NCBI RefSeq assembly: GCF_032062135.1
Contig: NC_092861.1
Location: 3,030,271-3,094,270 of the forward strand
Source: Pyxicephalus adspersus
Taxonomy: Eukaryota > Chordata > Amphibia > Anura > Pyxicephalidae
DNA: 64,000 bases
Direction of reading: 5' to 3'
How positions within the stretch are numbered: position 1 is the first letter of the stretch; every line of letters begins with the position of its first letter. The notes under the pieces are model-generated. The model saw only the letters and a program-made list of their open reading frames with translations, was not told the origin of the DNA and did no database searches. Made by a program: the position numbers and the translations under genes. Below are positions 1 to 11,209 of this stretch, piece after piece.

Positions 1-880
1 CTATCTATATAGGGGAATCAGGACCTCCTTCCTCCTGCTGGTGGCCCCTCTAATGATACACACCACAATTCTATCTCCTTTTCCCAGTGCCTGACCAACT
101 GTTTCCTCATTTTGCAGTCTTCTGAAAGAACTCAAATCAAATATTTGTGCTTTGTAGTTTTAGCCCACACTGTACACCTAATATTATACTTGTCAGAGGA
201 TTGTTTTCCCTGAGTGTATTATTTTGCATCTTGAAACGTTGCTTTGACTAACCTTCCAGCAATACCAAACCATGTACCTGATCCATTATCTTGTATTTCT
301 GGATAAAAGCCTTCGTTTTCCCAAAACAGATCAGATTTTTCATTATTTCAGACGTGTGAACCTGTGAAATGTGTCACCTAATGCTACACTGGTTTCTTCT
401 CCGCCTGCTTTGTTGCCGCTTTTGATTGGCATCTCCCAGTTTGCACGGCTTTTACCTGGCCAGACGATAACTTAATTCTATACAACAGCTTTTTCTTCAT
501 CTGTAAATCATATTTTGCTTTTCTTCTACACGCAAATATAAAAAGCAAGCACCATGCATTGTAATTTTCTTTCGAATATAATTTTTTTTGTGTTTGTGCT
601 TTTTTTAGACAAGCAGAGTTAACCAACAATAGCTGGGGAGAAACACAAAGAAACCGTGGAGTAAAATTTTTCGGGAATTTAATGTTTTCTTTCAAGCTGA
701 ACATTATCCATTGATGCAAAGAAATAAATGCAACTAGTATAGAGACTCAAGTATTCCTTTATTATATTAGCCTCCTTCATTTCCAGAGTGGCTGTGTTAA
801 TTATGCTACAAAAATGTTCTATAAAAACTAAAAGCGCCAGACCTGATGAACCAATTAGGCTTTTTCTGCCATCAACTCTT

Positions 881-1030
881 CAGTGTTCTCCCCAGGGTGA
901 GAAGAAGCTTCAAACGGATGATGGCCCCTCCATTGTGATCAAACTCTTTAATAACCACCCAAAAACATCTAGGTGGATGCTGAATGGTGCTGGGTGGTGC
1001 ACCCAGCTAAAGAGGCTGGGAAGATCAGGG
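881..1030 (+). repeat. anonymous interspersed repeat, MITE-like
   Basis: The block opens with CAGTGTTCTCCCC and closes with a degenerate counterpart (GCTGGGAAGATCAGGG) that resembles its reverse complement. It contains the phrase GGGTGGTGCACCCAGCT, which I associate with a common frog interspersed repeat family. The decayed inverted ends suggest a non-autonomous DNA transposon. Family assignment is from memory and is not verified here. A 136-codon open frame crosses it, but shows no protein family similarity. Confidence 0.45.
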
Positions 1031-3129
1031 TTCTTCTATGTTTTCTGTGTTTCTTCTTCATTATCTAACCAGCAGAGGTTGCAATGGACGAAAGTTAGGT
1101 CACTGACCATACTATGGGTCACCAGGGCACATTTAATTCACAATGTACCGAAATTAATTTGGGGGGGGGGGGATAAAGCCAAATTTTTGACAAGCTGACC
1201 TTAAATTAGCATACAGATCATCAATTAGAACTTCAAATGTACATGCATGCCCAGGTCAGTACTGAAAACAGTAGATGAACATCATAATCAGGGCCCAGAT
1301 ATTTTTTACAAATGGTGGTCAGCTTTGGTAGCCTCCATACATCCTCAGCATAAGTTTTCTTACCAGCAGCACAAAGTGTTTTTTATTTGGCTTCCAGTGG
1401 TTTATTGACAAGTCCTTATAAATAGAGCTCACATGATAAACTCCCCCAGAAAAGCATACAGATGTAGCGAGCATTACTACCCGCACCACGGAGGCACAGT
1501 GTGAACTAGCTGCTTCCTGATTGCACTCCGTACATCTGCACAGCCATCTGCAAGAGATGCTTCAGCTGGTGGCAAGTCTCTACTGAGCTCATTTTATGGA
1601 GTCCGACCTTTCGGCTTTTCAATAAGGAGAGGGGAAGCACAACAGAGTGCAAATCTATTCAACCTGAGCAATTCAGGGAGCGGATAGAATAAAGGTAAAT
1701 AATTGTGCACAATGCATGTTAAAGTGATAAGTAGATCCAACGGTGGCTTGTTCACACTGGTTGCCCAATGCAAGAAAAAGGCAATGCGCCTCATGTCCTA
1801 TGGCTTTGGTTCACAATGCGCTGAAAAAGAATAGGTCATAAGGCAGCACCTTCCTATTCAGTGCAATGCTTTGCATGCTGAATCACATAGATTTACATAG
1901 AAAGCGATGCGGTGAAAAATGCGGGCATCACTGCTTTTAAGCTGGGGATGGCAGAAAAGGAGCTAATGGGAGAAATTAACATTAATCCAGACCAGTGGTA
2001 TCTGAGATTGAAGGAGGCAGGGTAATGTGATGGACCAGTAATCGGATGGGGGCGCAAAGCTCAGTGAGGGCATCAGAAAATTTCTGACCTTTTGACTGGC
2101 TGCAAAGTTACAATGTTGCAGTTTAATCCCTTAATAACCCTGGTTTACTTTAATCAGGCCTTATGAAACAAATTACAAATTGTAAAAAAAAAGGTAATAT
2201 CACCAACATAAAGTCCTGCTAAAAATTCTACAATGACAAAGGTATTGCCGAATAAACCAGCCTCTAGAAGAAACTTGTACAAATTGCTCCATCCCATGGA
2301 AAGGTCCTCAGGTGTAAAAGCTGAACTGGTTAATGAATAGAAAACATGTTGTTGCAAAGGATTCTGGGAATGACATACTTGCTGGAGTTTCGCCTCGCTA
2401 ATCCTTTTATCCCAATTCTGAAACCCCACCACCTTCGTGACTTCTATTAACCGTGAAAATGGGGTCCAGGAAGCGCAGCGTGCAACCTCTTTTGTGGAGT
2501 GTGGCATCACGTATGTCTGGAACAGCGGAGGGGATGACAGCACTGTAAGCAGCTTAAAGAACTTACTTGGAACAGAAGGACCTCCAGGCAAATGACAATC
2601 CATGCCAAAGCTCATCAAAGGAGGGCAGCGTTCCAGGAGAGGCAGATCTGCGTCTGATTGATTCGGCGTACTCCATCGCCCTGCTTAAAGCTGTTAGAGA
2701 TTTTCAGATGACGTTAAAAAGGACAGTCTGTGTAAAAATGATATATGAAACACCTTGGCTTCCCTGAGGGGCTCCATCAGCATGCTGAGATCCCAGCACC
2801 ACCTGCTGAGGTCATTGTTGTTTCTTTTATTAATTTCCATCGCTTTGAATGATGCAGGAGGACTGAGACTACTTCAGTGACTTCACTCACGTCAGAAGCA
2901 GTGCTGGATCTTCCCATATACAAGCAATTCTAGTTATGGGTTGCCAACACTCTGTCCGCTTCTCACCATTCCTGCAAAGGCCTTTGATAGAAAGAACAAG
3001 TGGCCATGGCCAACACACATTAGGAAGACTTGGACCAATGTTCTTACCATGAGAAATACCATATAGCCGTATGGGCTGGAGGAGATCAGTAGCACTGAGA
3101 TACAATATTTATTAAAAATGGTGAAACCC

Positions 3130-3210
3130 AAGACATGGGTTGACCAGTTGAGTGTGAAGGAACATAAGTGGCCTCAACCCAATCAAAAGCATTGGAATGA
3201 AATGAAAAGC
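3130..3210 (+). mobile_element. possible short Tc1-like transposase remnant
   Basis: The sequence reads as a decayed version of the segment just upstream of the third catalytic acid in the Tc1-like copies at 7.5 and 56 kb: AAGACATGG, then TTGACCAGTTGAGTGTGAAGG, then AAGTGGCCT, and finally TTGGAATGAAATG in place of the usual 'gatgaattggaatgg'. The SPDLNP core is deleted. It is too short and diverged to be certain. Confidence 0.35.
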
Positions 3211-3849
3211 CAGCTTTAACTTCTGATGATATAGTGGAAGAGTTCCTTCTTGGTATGTCCAGCAGTTCTATGAAATGCAGAATAGGTGATCTCATGAGAA
3301 GGGGCTTTTGTGGTGGGCTGGAGTCATCCATTTCAATGTGTTCCACAGGACTTTGTAACCAGCGGGACGGTGATGCCAACACACTTCAATCATGGCTCCA
3401 TGCTGTTTCCAATGGCATCGTTTTCTGATGGTGACAAAATTGGATTTGTGTGCCTGCACAATGAGCATTGGTATGACCTCTGATATTTTCCACTTTAGGC
3501 ACACATGGCACTGGGCAGTTTGGAAATGGGCAATGACTCATTGAAATGCATATATGTAACCTCCATCTAAACCTATGTAGAAATGTAGAAGTTCAACCCT
3601 GGGACATGGACAGAGCACTGCCACCCCAATATCAAGAAGAGCCTGAACAGAAAGAACCTTAAAGGCAGAATCACCAGAGAATTTTTTAAAATATTAAGCT
3701 CAACTCCAGGCACAAGAATATATTCCTACCAATAAATAATATAAATCCACTTTGCATTCCCCAATTATCTTTGCAAAGTCAAAACATTTCTTTTAATGTA
3801 ATAGCGACTTCATCACTGTGCTGCACATAGCCTGTGCATAGAGCAAATC

Positions 3850-4080
3850 TGTGGGAGGGACTAAGCAGGCCCCACCCACTACAGACAGCCTGCAAAAAAA
3901 TACAGGGGGCGGAGACAAGACCATTTCATTCTGCACAAGGAGAGAGAGCAGGAATTATTGGTCTTTATTACAGGATGTTCCTGCACAGAATCATCCAGAA
4001 AGCTCCTGCAAATATCTGCACCAGAGTTTCCGACCCCACAAACCCTTTCAACATGGTTGCACAGAACATTCTCTTTTGAA
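3850..4080 (+). repeat. interspersed repeat, copy 1 of a family also at 27.99 kb
   Basis: Shares with 27991-28150 a colinear run of phrases: GTGGGAGG, CCCACTACA, TGCA followed by A-rich TTACAG, GGCGGAGACAAGACCA, the CTGCAC..AGGAGAG segment, and a 'tgtnacaggaagctcc'-like end. The two copies confirm a dispersed family directly from this window. It resembles an abundant frog repeat, but I cannot name the family. Three overlapping open frames here are chance frames in the repeat. Confidence 0.6.
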
Positions 4081-4599
4081 AGCTATGCCTGCGTGTGTAA
4101 ATTCCAGGACTGGAAGGAAGCTGAAAACAGAATTTGTAATCTGTCATACTCATAAGGGAGCCAGACCAATTAGGAATGTACCACGTGCCGTCTATGATCC
4201 TCACCGTGAAATGGAAAACACATTTGCAGCTTCCTCTGGAGTCTCCATTTTTGATTGAATATAAACTATTACTGTTACTCCCCAATGCTGTGGCTCTTTT
4301 GTACACCTCGTGAGAATCATTATTTTCTGTTTGAAGGGGGACGCGAGCGATATGTCAAACTGTGTTACTTTTCTGTAGACATGGATAAAAATTCCTGCAT
4401 TCTCTTTCCAGCCTTCCCATCGAGAGAGGAAATAAATCACAAGTTGTAATTTACACAAAGTTTGATACCGTAGGGCTGTTTTTATGATTCTAGTTTATCT
4501 TTTTATAGGTGTGTGCGTGTCACAGTCCAAGGACAACTTACTTTTTTCCTTTGTCAATGAGAACATGAAGCCTGGCTACTAGACATGCCTCCCCAAACC

Positions 4600-4865
4600 A
4601 GCCCTCTTAATATTTTTACATAGGGGAACCCTTTAATTAATTTTAGGGTCTTCAGGGATCCCCTTCTATATTTACTAAGTCCACAGGTCACAGTAAATTA
4701 GTGTGGTGGTCAGTAGGAGGAATTCCTCTCATTGCTGGCCAATAGGAATAATGTCAGACTTACAGATACCCCAAAAAGATCATTGGTGTCACTTATACTG
4801 ACCTGAGAGGCACAAATTGCTCAAGGAATCCCTAGCAAGCTCTGGAGGAACCCTGGTTGCTTCAA
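4600..4865 (-). repeat. interspersed repeat of the 'gggaaccc' type
   Basis: Contains a characteristic series of phrases: GGGGAACCC near the left end, a 'ggtcttcaggga' segment, 'cacagtaaattagtgtggtgg', 'attgctcaaggaatccctag', and a closing 'ggaaccctggttg'. I recognise this arrangement from frog genomic DNA as a dispersed repeat. Related phrases ('ggtcttgaggaacc') recur at 40.9 and 41.3 kb. The class is unknown to me and the orientation is arbitrary. Confidence 0.45.
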
Positions 4866-5914
4866 ACATGCCTTACGCTTTCTGAAATACATCTCCTTTA
4901 CATAGGGGGGGATTTGTAGACCACAGAGAGAACAACGCTGATTGATAAGGTGGCGCGTTTTTTATGGCTCAGGTAGTAGAAGAAAAGTGTAAGGGTTGCT
5001 GAACTTGCATACCAGTATGTGTTCTCATTCAGGTGTTGAGCATTGTTGAATGAAATATTCCCCAAGCAGCTCTCCCATGGTGGACGATGCTCAACTCTTT
5101 GCTAGAGTGGACACAAGCAACAAAAGCAGAACATATATAGTCCATTTTTTTTGCGGACTCCTTTCATGAAACTCCAACGTGTTTCAGGACTTTGAACGTC
5201 CCCTGAAACATAGTACATAGTATTGGCGGGTATGTAAGTGATGTAGTATATTGAAAAAAAATAGAGATATATAACATGAAATCCGGAAGTCTGGTATAGA
5301 TATGAAATATGGGGAAAAAATCGAAAAAAAATATATCTATGAGGAAATAAATAAATCTATAAATTTGTGTTTCAATATCTTTATTAAGTTTTTCATTTTC
5401 AAACAAACAAAAAAACAATACATATGATTTCTTTATTTAGCTAAAAAACAATTAATTCTACTCATTATTTGACAGAATATTGACTTCATACAACTAATCT
5501 CATAATGTCTGATAGATATATTATTACATTAATTTTCTGTTATACTAGCCATTTTCACTGCATTATTAAACTCCAAGAAAAAAAAAACGGGGGAGAGTGA
5601 ATCTATTGAGTGGGGGAATCTTTTCCACATAAAGCGTCTAATCTGTGTTATATCTAATATATCTCTAAAAAATGAGGAAGAAGATAAATATATCTATAAA
5701 TTTGAATGGTTTCCTTTTCCTACAAAACAGGGGCAGGCAAGCGTGCAGAGCTCCACCAGCAATTTGTGGATCAGATTGCTTTAAAAGACAATCAGCAGTT
5801 CCCATAAAAGGTTTATATCATAATTATAGCTTTAATTTTCTTTTTTTTTACTCTAGTATTGCCCTTTAAGAATGTTCATTTGCAGAAGTTGTAGTAACAC
5901 GTCTTGGTTTCTGC

Positions 5915-6240
5915 TGTCACGCAGCTGATATCAGTGCATGTTTGTGTACGTGCCGTGTGTGTGGTGTGACGGCAGCTCCCAGACCTGCCAAAAATCCCAA
6001 TTTTGTTGCCATCTGCCATAGCGGAAGGGAACACCTGCCAGGGACAGCTGCCGGACGGGCGGCGTAGGTAAGAGGCGAATCAGCTCCATTCTCGAGTTGG
6101 CCGCTTTCAGGTAACACATGGATCGCGCCGTGCAATGCCAAATGTTTTCCTGTGCCCTCCTTCTCACCAGGTGCGACACGGTATCACGCTGAGTACCAGG
6201 TCTAGAGCTGTGATGACCCCCCTCACGGCGTGGCCACTGC
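5915..6240. other. GC-rich, CpG-bearing non-coding block in the msra intron
   Basis: This stretch is clearly richer in G, C and CpG (several CGG, GCGC and CGCC steps) than the AT-rich intron around it. It shows no tandem structure and no similarity to the repeats elsewhere in the window. Two overlapping minus-strand open frames of 74 and 82 codons cross it, but neither resembles a known protein. It could be a conserved element or an intronic regulatory region. Only the base composition is observed. Confidence 0.3.
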
Positions 6241-6814
6241 TAGATCTTCCTGCAAACTTTAATGATTTTTAAAATTTTATCTCTAATGCATTGAAAGATT
6301 ATGTAGATATTTAAGCTATATCTAAGCCAATAATGAAACTGAAATAAGCTTCAACATGTCATTTCCAAAGATATCCAGAAATTGTCTTCTGACAACGGTC
6401 TACCACTCAACAAGGAACGCGCAAAACCAGACACAGGTGCCCTTCTTATCCTAGGCCCTGTCAGGTCCTACATTTAGACCCCAACAAGCGAAACACGTTA
6501 GAGGATAACCCCACATAAAATGCTCCTCTCTGCTTGTTTTCTAGAAGGGATTGAATTTTAGTCTTTTAAATCTGATCTTTGAGCTAAATACATAGATAAA
6601 ATACATTCATAGGGACTGTTCTGGTATTTCTCTTCTGGGATTTACAGCTCTGCCTGGGAGAATACAACACTAACAATTAGAAATACACTGGTGTCTTCTC
6701 TTCCCACTGACTAGATGGTGAAAGAGCAAAAGCAGACTAAGAATGGGGTGTTATCCCTGTGCTTTCTCCTTCTTTCGGAAGGGGTGTAAATACAGGTTGC
6801 AGAAGTCTTGATCG

Positions 6815-6857
6815 AGACATTGGTCATGACGAGAGGACCTCGTCATGACCAATGTCT
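6815..6857. repeat. perfect 19-bp inverted repeat with a 5-base loop
   Basis: The left arm is 6815-6833 and the right arm 6839-6857, with the loop AGGAC at 6834-6838. The arms are exactly complementary over 19 bases and the symmetry stops abruptly on both sides. A perfect hairpin of this kind is unusual in DNA where most repeats are decayed. It may be a young fold-back event, a rearrangement product or an assembly artefact. Confidence 0.9.
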
Positions 6858-6929
6858 GGCTGCTCTCTGTTCTACTCAGAGCTGTAAGAAGATTGTTCTA
6901 CGATTAACTTGAGGAAGCTTTGATGTAAA

Positions 6930-7135
6930 GTGGGTAGTTTAATGAAAAGGGGAGACTCTAATACAGAAAGTGGGTTTCAGGTGTGAACAGGGGTTTTCAG
7001 ATTTAAAGGGGGCTCTTTTATTAGAGGGGGGCTTTGAGATAAAGACAGGGGAGGTCCAAATTTGAAAAGGGTCTCCTAATGTAAAGCAGAGAACTCTAAT
7101 GTGAAGAGATCCTCCTGACATAAAGGAGCTTGTCC
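6930..7135. repeat. degenerate G-rich minisatellite, about 28-32 bp unit
   Basis: A series of similar segments follows the pattern '(t)aaag-ggg-(a/g)-ctcttnn-a': GTGGGTAGTTTAATG, AGGGGAGACTCTAATAC, GGGGGCTCTTTTATTAG, GGGGGGCTTTGAGAT, AGGGTCTCCTAATGT and onwards. About seven diverged copies can be counted. A 60-codon minus-strand frame here is a product of the repetition. Confidence 0.6.
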
Positions 7136-7469
7136 AAAATTATCTCAATCTAGAAGACCATCAGAGGCAGTGCAGAGTTGCCTCAAAATGGGGGGCCCAG
7201 GTCCAAATTCTATTTAAGGGCCCATAGGTTGGAATCTATATCACCATCCATTTGCCTGCTCCTTATGTATTTTCCCTCAGGACACCTAGTTGTCTCTTAG
7301 TCTGCCATACAGAAGATTTGGGAGAGGCTAAAAACACATTAAAATTATAAAATCACACTGGTTCAGTTTTTAGAGGGGGTTAGGGGAGAAAAAAATTACC
7401 TAACCCTAAAACTGAAAGGGAATTGTATTTGTATATCCAAATATTATGGGGTGCAGACAGCAAAACAAG

Positions 7470-8150
7470 ACACTGTTAATACCGTTTTACGAAGACATTG
7501 TAGACAATTGTGCTCTTCCAGCCTTGTGGACACAGTTTGGTGAGTTTCTGTTCCACCATAACTGTGGCCCTGAGTACAAAGCCAGATCCATAAAGACATG
7601 GTAGGACCAGTTAGTGAGAAGGAACTCGAGTGGCCTTCACAAAGCCCTGACCTCAACCCTACTAAACATCTTTGGGATGAATTAGAATGGCAAGCCAGGT
7701 CTTCTCATCCACCATCAATACCTGACCTCACCAATGCTATTTCTCCATCAAAGGGTCTCGTTATTACAACACCATGCACCAAGACATTGTAGACAATAGT
7801 ATCTTCCAGCCTTGTGGTCACAGTTTGGTGAAGACCCTTTTCTGTTCCCTCAAGACTGTGCCCCTGTGTACAAGGTCATCTCCATAAAGACATGGTGTCA
7901 CCAGTTTGGTGTGGAGGAACTCTAGTGTTCTGCCCAAAGCCCTGACCTCAACCCTACTGAACATCTTTGGGATGTATTGGAATGGTAGGCCAGATCTTCT
8001 TCTGTACCATCAGTACCTGACCTTATAAATGGACATAAATTCTTAAAGATACCCTCCAAATTCTTTTGGAAAGCATTGTTAGAAAAATAGAGGCTGGTAT
8101 CTGAGGGCAACTCAATATTAATGGCCACGGTTTGAAATGGGATGTCCAGG
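7470..8150 (+). mobile_element. Tc1-like transposase remnant, 3' part, tandemly duplicated
   Basis: Tc1/mariner transposases cut and paste DNA with a DDE catalytic triad. Here only the C-terminal part survives. The conceptual protein at about 7620-7730 reads ELEWPSQSPDLNPTKHLWDE, then a 'SIPDLTNA' segment, which is the region around the third catalytic acid. The expected Glu in the NP-x-E-H-L-W motif is Lys (codon 7664-7666), so the copy is dead. The same segment is repeated from about 7783 with an offset of 289 bp, including the upstream 'agacattgtagacaat' phrase. The second copy carries a frameshift and extends through the 'caccctccaaattctt' region to the normal 3' end of the gene. No terminal inverted repeat could be fixed. 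Confidence 0.8.
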
Positions 8151-9479
8151 TTTGTAAAGACTTGATGGAGTCAAATAGGACACATATCCTTCTTTGAGCT
8201 CTTGAAATATCCCAAAAGCCAACATTTAGTTCAGCAACCATGAAAATCAGAAATCATTTTTCTTATGTATTTGTTCTAAGCTTCTCCAGACTTCATTTAT
8301 CAAACTGTCCAAAAGCAGAACTTTTAATAATCATTCAGATTTAGAAATCCATTTTCTGAATGCGGGTTTGGACACGAAAGGGAGAATCTGATTGGATATT
8401 GTTTGCCCAGCATTTTCTTTTCATCCTTAAGTAAAAAAATGCATCTTGGCTGACTACAGCATGTTTTTTTCATGCTTATTTTCTTTTCTTTTTAACTTCA
8501 AGAAATGACCAAATTATCGTGCCAACCCAATTCAGTACACATGGCATCTGGCTCAAGGATCTGTGCCAAGTCGCTGCTGATCTGCAGCTGGCACAGAAAA
8601 GCGTCAGATGGCATGCTGGGAAATGTGTGTTGTAAAGAAAACATTCTCTGGTATGAAAGGGAAAAGCAGGTGAAATGTAATCTATAGACTTCATACATTA
8701 GTGGGTGAATGTGGAGTGAAAAGGGGTTAATATGGGAGAGAGTGCCTGACATTACAACATTGTGGCATTTATGCCATGCTAAACCTTTGAATGGTCTGCT
8801 AGTAAAAAAAATAACAAACTGAAATCAATTGATATGATAGATTGACCTTAGAATGGCAATAGGTCATCAATGTTGGTCCAATGGGTAAAGTACATTATCC
8901 GGGACAAGAATCACCTTCACCCGCCATAATGAATGCCTAATGGAATTATCTATGGATCCAACACTGTTACAGAAAATACGAAATATCAAATTTGAAGTGC
9001 TTACGTCCACTATGTAATTACAGAACCCCCTCCCCATATTAGGGAGAGGAACATATGTCCTTTAACCCTGTCTTTGGATGACCATGCTGTGCCACCATAG
9101 ATACAATATGGTGAGTGACTGTTGTCACCCTTTGACAGGTGAAGTGTTACTAGAAGAATCCAACCAAAGAATCATAATGCGATCTATTGCAGGTAACCAG
9201 TCCTTAATCATTGTAAATTGTTTTTTTTAACCATAAAACACTTCCTATCCTACAGTGACAATGCTTCCTCACTGATTTAAAATCTGATGGAACAATGTTG
9301 TCCCATCTGCATTATATGGAAAACGAACACAAATGCAGCCAATGATGGTAAGCTGCAAAATAAATATATTTATATAAGATTTCCATAAAGGATATTGGCT
9401 TCCCCTTTTGTTCATCTGTTCACTTTGAAATTTCTATTTTATATTCCTTGCATTATGTGGAACCTCTCCCCCATAGTAT

Positions 9480-9830
9480 GATGCGGCCCTCTCACAGACT
9501 CAGCCTTTTTCAGGCAGCGAAGCTGTTAAGAGAACTCGGCGCTATTAACCGTCTATACATTATCGTGTCTGAGTATGCAAAATGGGTCATCCGAGGCTGC
9601 ACACAGTATGGCAGTTGTAGCTGAATGGTGTGCTGGGCAAAAATGTGTACACAGCCATCTGTCTAAAAATCTGTCAGACTTTACAGGCATGGCCCTGAAC
9701 AGCCCACAGGGGCCTGAGATCCAAGTGCTGCACAGACCGTCCAACAAAGCAGAGCTCCACATTTGGGTGAAAATTGTGAGCCCTGCAGCAAATAAATCGT
9801 CTGCTCAGCTCAACTGATCAGATTAAAGGA
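9480..9830. other. candidate conserved non-coding block in the msra intron
   Basis: Non-repetitive sequence of mixed composition with several CpGs, open in two short overlapping frames (69 codons minus, 80 codons plus) that match no family I know. It differs in character from the flanking AT-rich intron and from every repeat family in the window. A conserved enhancer is one possibility. There is no direct proof. Confidence 0.2.
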
Positions 9831-10701
9831 ATACTCCATGCTTGGCATTGAACACTATATACTTCACACGGCAATTTTTCCATATCCTGTGCGTGGTGTA
9901 CAGAAGAAAAAATAAAACATCATACACGTCATAGAGTCTAGCTAAGCATAGTGGAAATGAAAAATAATGAATCAAACACTGAATTTTAACAATGCATTGC
10001 AATCCACTTTTTCAATGCATGTAATGCATGCACTAACATGTGCACACTGGTGTGATTGAGTCCTTTTATGTCTGGAGTCCCACCTTCATGACTTGAACAC
10101 CTTCCCTTAGATGTGAAGTTGTGCAGGGTAGCATGGAGGCAGCCATGTTTTTTTTTTATAAGGATCAAGTAATGGTTGTCATACTGAAGGTGAGTCTTTG
10201 GCCTGAAACATGTTCTACTCTGGTCTTGTTCTGGATCTAAAAATATAAGGACCATTTCAGACTGGTGGTGTCAAACCGTGGGGCTGGCAGCCCAGTTTGC
10301 TGTGTGGCTGGGAGAGGCAAAATGCACCATGGGCACCATGGGACATCCATAATGCCATGCTTCCTTAAACAATAACACAGAAAACAAGTGAATGTGCAAA
10401 AAAAAAACACAAAAAGTGCACAAGGATGCTCTTAAGCCATGGGTATCCAGTCCCCTTCCATAGGAGTTAAGCCAGGGTCCAGCCCTTTAGAGAGCATCAC
10501 CATCTGGTCCCACATCCTCTTAGGTGGTATTGATCCACTTTTGTAATCTGCACTTTGTAAACAATAATTGTCACCAGTATTAGGAAGGTTTTCCAATTAG
10601 CAAATTATTTATGGTCTGAAGTGTATCTGCACTCCTGTAATTTAATTGTATTTTTAAAATTTAAATTGTAGTTTTTGAACATTTCCCCTTTTTTCTTACA
10701 G

Positions 10702-10863
10702 GAGTTGACCGCGAATGGATACGGAAATATCACCACTGAAATCCGAGAGGAGACCTCCTTTTATTATGCAGAGGATTATCACCAGCAGTACCTGAATAAG
10801 GTACCCAAGGGGTACTGTGGCCTGGGGGGCACCGGCGTCTCCTGCCCAATCGGCCTAAAGTAA
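10702..10863 (+). CDS. msra: peptide-methionine (S)-S-oxide reductase (MsrA), terminal coding exon
   Basis: MsrA reduces methionine-S-sulfoxide in proteins and free methionine, using thioredoxin for recycling. In vertebrates it acts in mitochondria and cytosol. The exon encodes 53 residues ending at the TAA at 10861-10863. It begins ELTANGYG, continues with ITTEIRE and [12 protein letters not shown], and ends with [16 protein letters not shown]. The [12 protein letters not shown] block and the two cysteines in the [10 protein letters not shown] motif are hallmarks of animal MsrA. Those cysteines are the C-terminal resolving and recycling cysteines of the family, while the catalytic GCFWG cysteine lies in an upstream exon outside the window. 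The start is set by the acceptor: a pyrimidine tract then TTACAG at 10696-10701, giving phase 0. The protein ends one residue earlier than my recollection of mammalian MsrA (…KK). No frameshift or stop is present, so the gene looks functional. Confidence 0.97.
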   Translation, partial: ELTANGYGNITTEIREETSFYYAEDYHQQYLNKVPKGYCGLGGTGVSCPIGLK

Positions 10864-11145
10864 TCAGTAATAGCCTAGTGTACATTTAGGTACTTGCATC
10901 ACTTGGACTGAAGAAGGATTACCCAACATGCCTCCTCCAGTATTGCTGGACTGTTCATGCTGGGCCTTTTTTGCCAGAGTGGATGGCTAATTACTACCAT
11001 CTTTATCAATTTATTACCAAATATTCTCATTCTCAGGTCAATAAATGTATACAGAAGCATTGATAATCTGGCCATTTCTTCAGACTTTGCTGGTAAATAT
11101 TTGTATATCCTGTGCAAACAATAAATGTGATCACTGGGAAATAGG
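10864..11145 (+). other. msra: msra 3' UTR with two candidate poly(A) signals
   Basis: The sequence after the stop codon carries a canonical AATAAA at 11040-11045 and a second at 11120-11125. Either could direct cleavage 10-30 bases later, giving a short 3' UTR of about 200 or 280 bases. The second is followed by a GT-containing stretch (TGTGATCACTGGG, then GCATGTCTG). The choice of signal is inferred. The UTR contains no repeat I recognise, and the tandem array starts just beyond it. Confidence 0.6.
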
Positions 11146-11209
11146 CCGCATGTCTGACCAACCCCATATTAAATCAAAACCTTACATTTCTGAATTGAAC
11201 CCATCTTGA

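Larger units (their letters stand above)
1..10701 (+). other. msra: presumed terminal intron of msra (partial, 5' end outside window)
   Basis: This is inferred to be intron because the only recognisable coding exon of the left part of the window begins at 10702 behind a good acceptor and continues an msra reading frame in phase 0. No other msra exon was recognised in 1-10701, so the penultimate exon should lie to the left of the window. The intron holds the repeats listed separately. The stretches 1-880, 1031-3129, 3211-3849, 4081-4599, 4866-5914, 6241-6814, 7136-7440, 8151-9480 and 9831-10700 contain no feature I can name, apart from a 12-base G run at 1161-1172 and AT-rich DNA at 5150-5700. 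Confidence 0.75.

Noticed and set aside
2154..2618. 154-codon minus-strand frame in the msra intron
   Set aside because: No recognisable domain and no flanking splice signals that would make it an exon; probably a chance frame.
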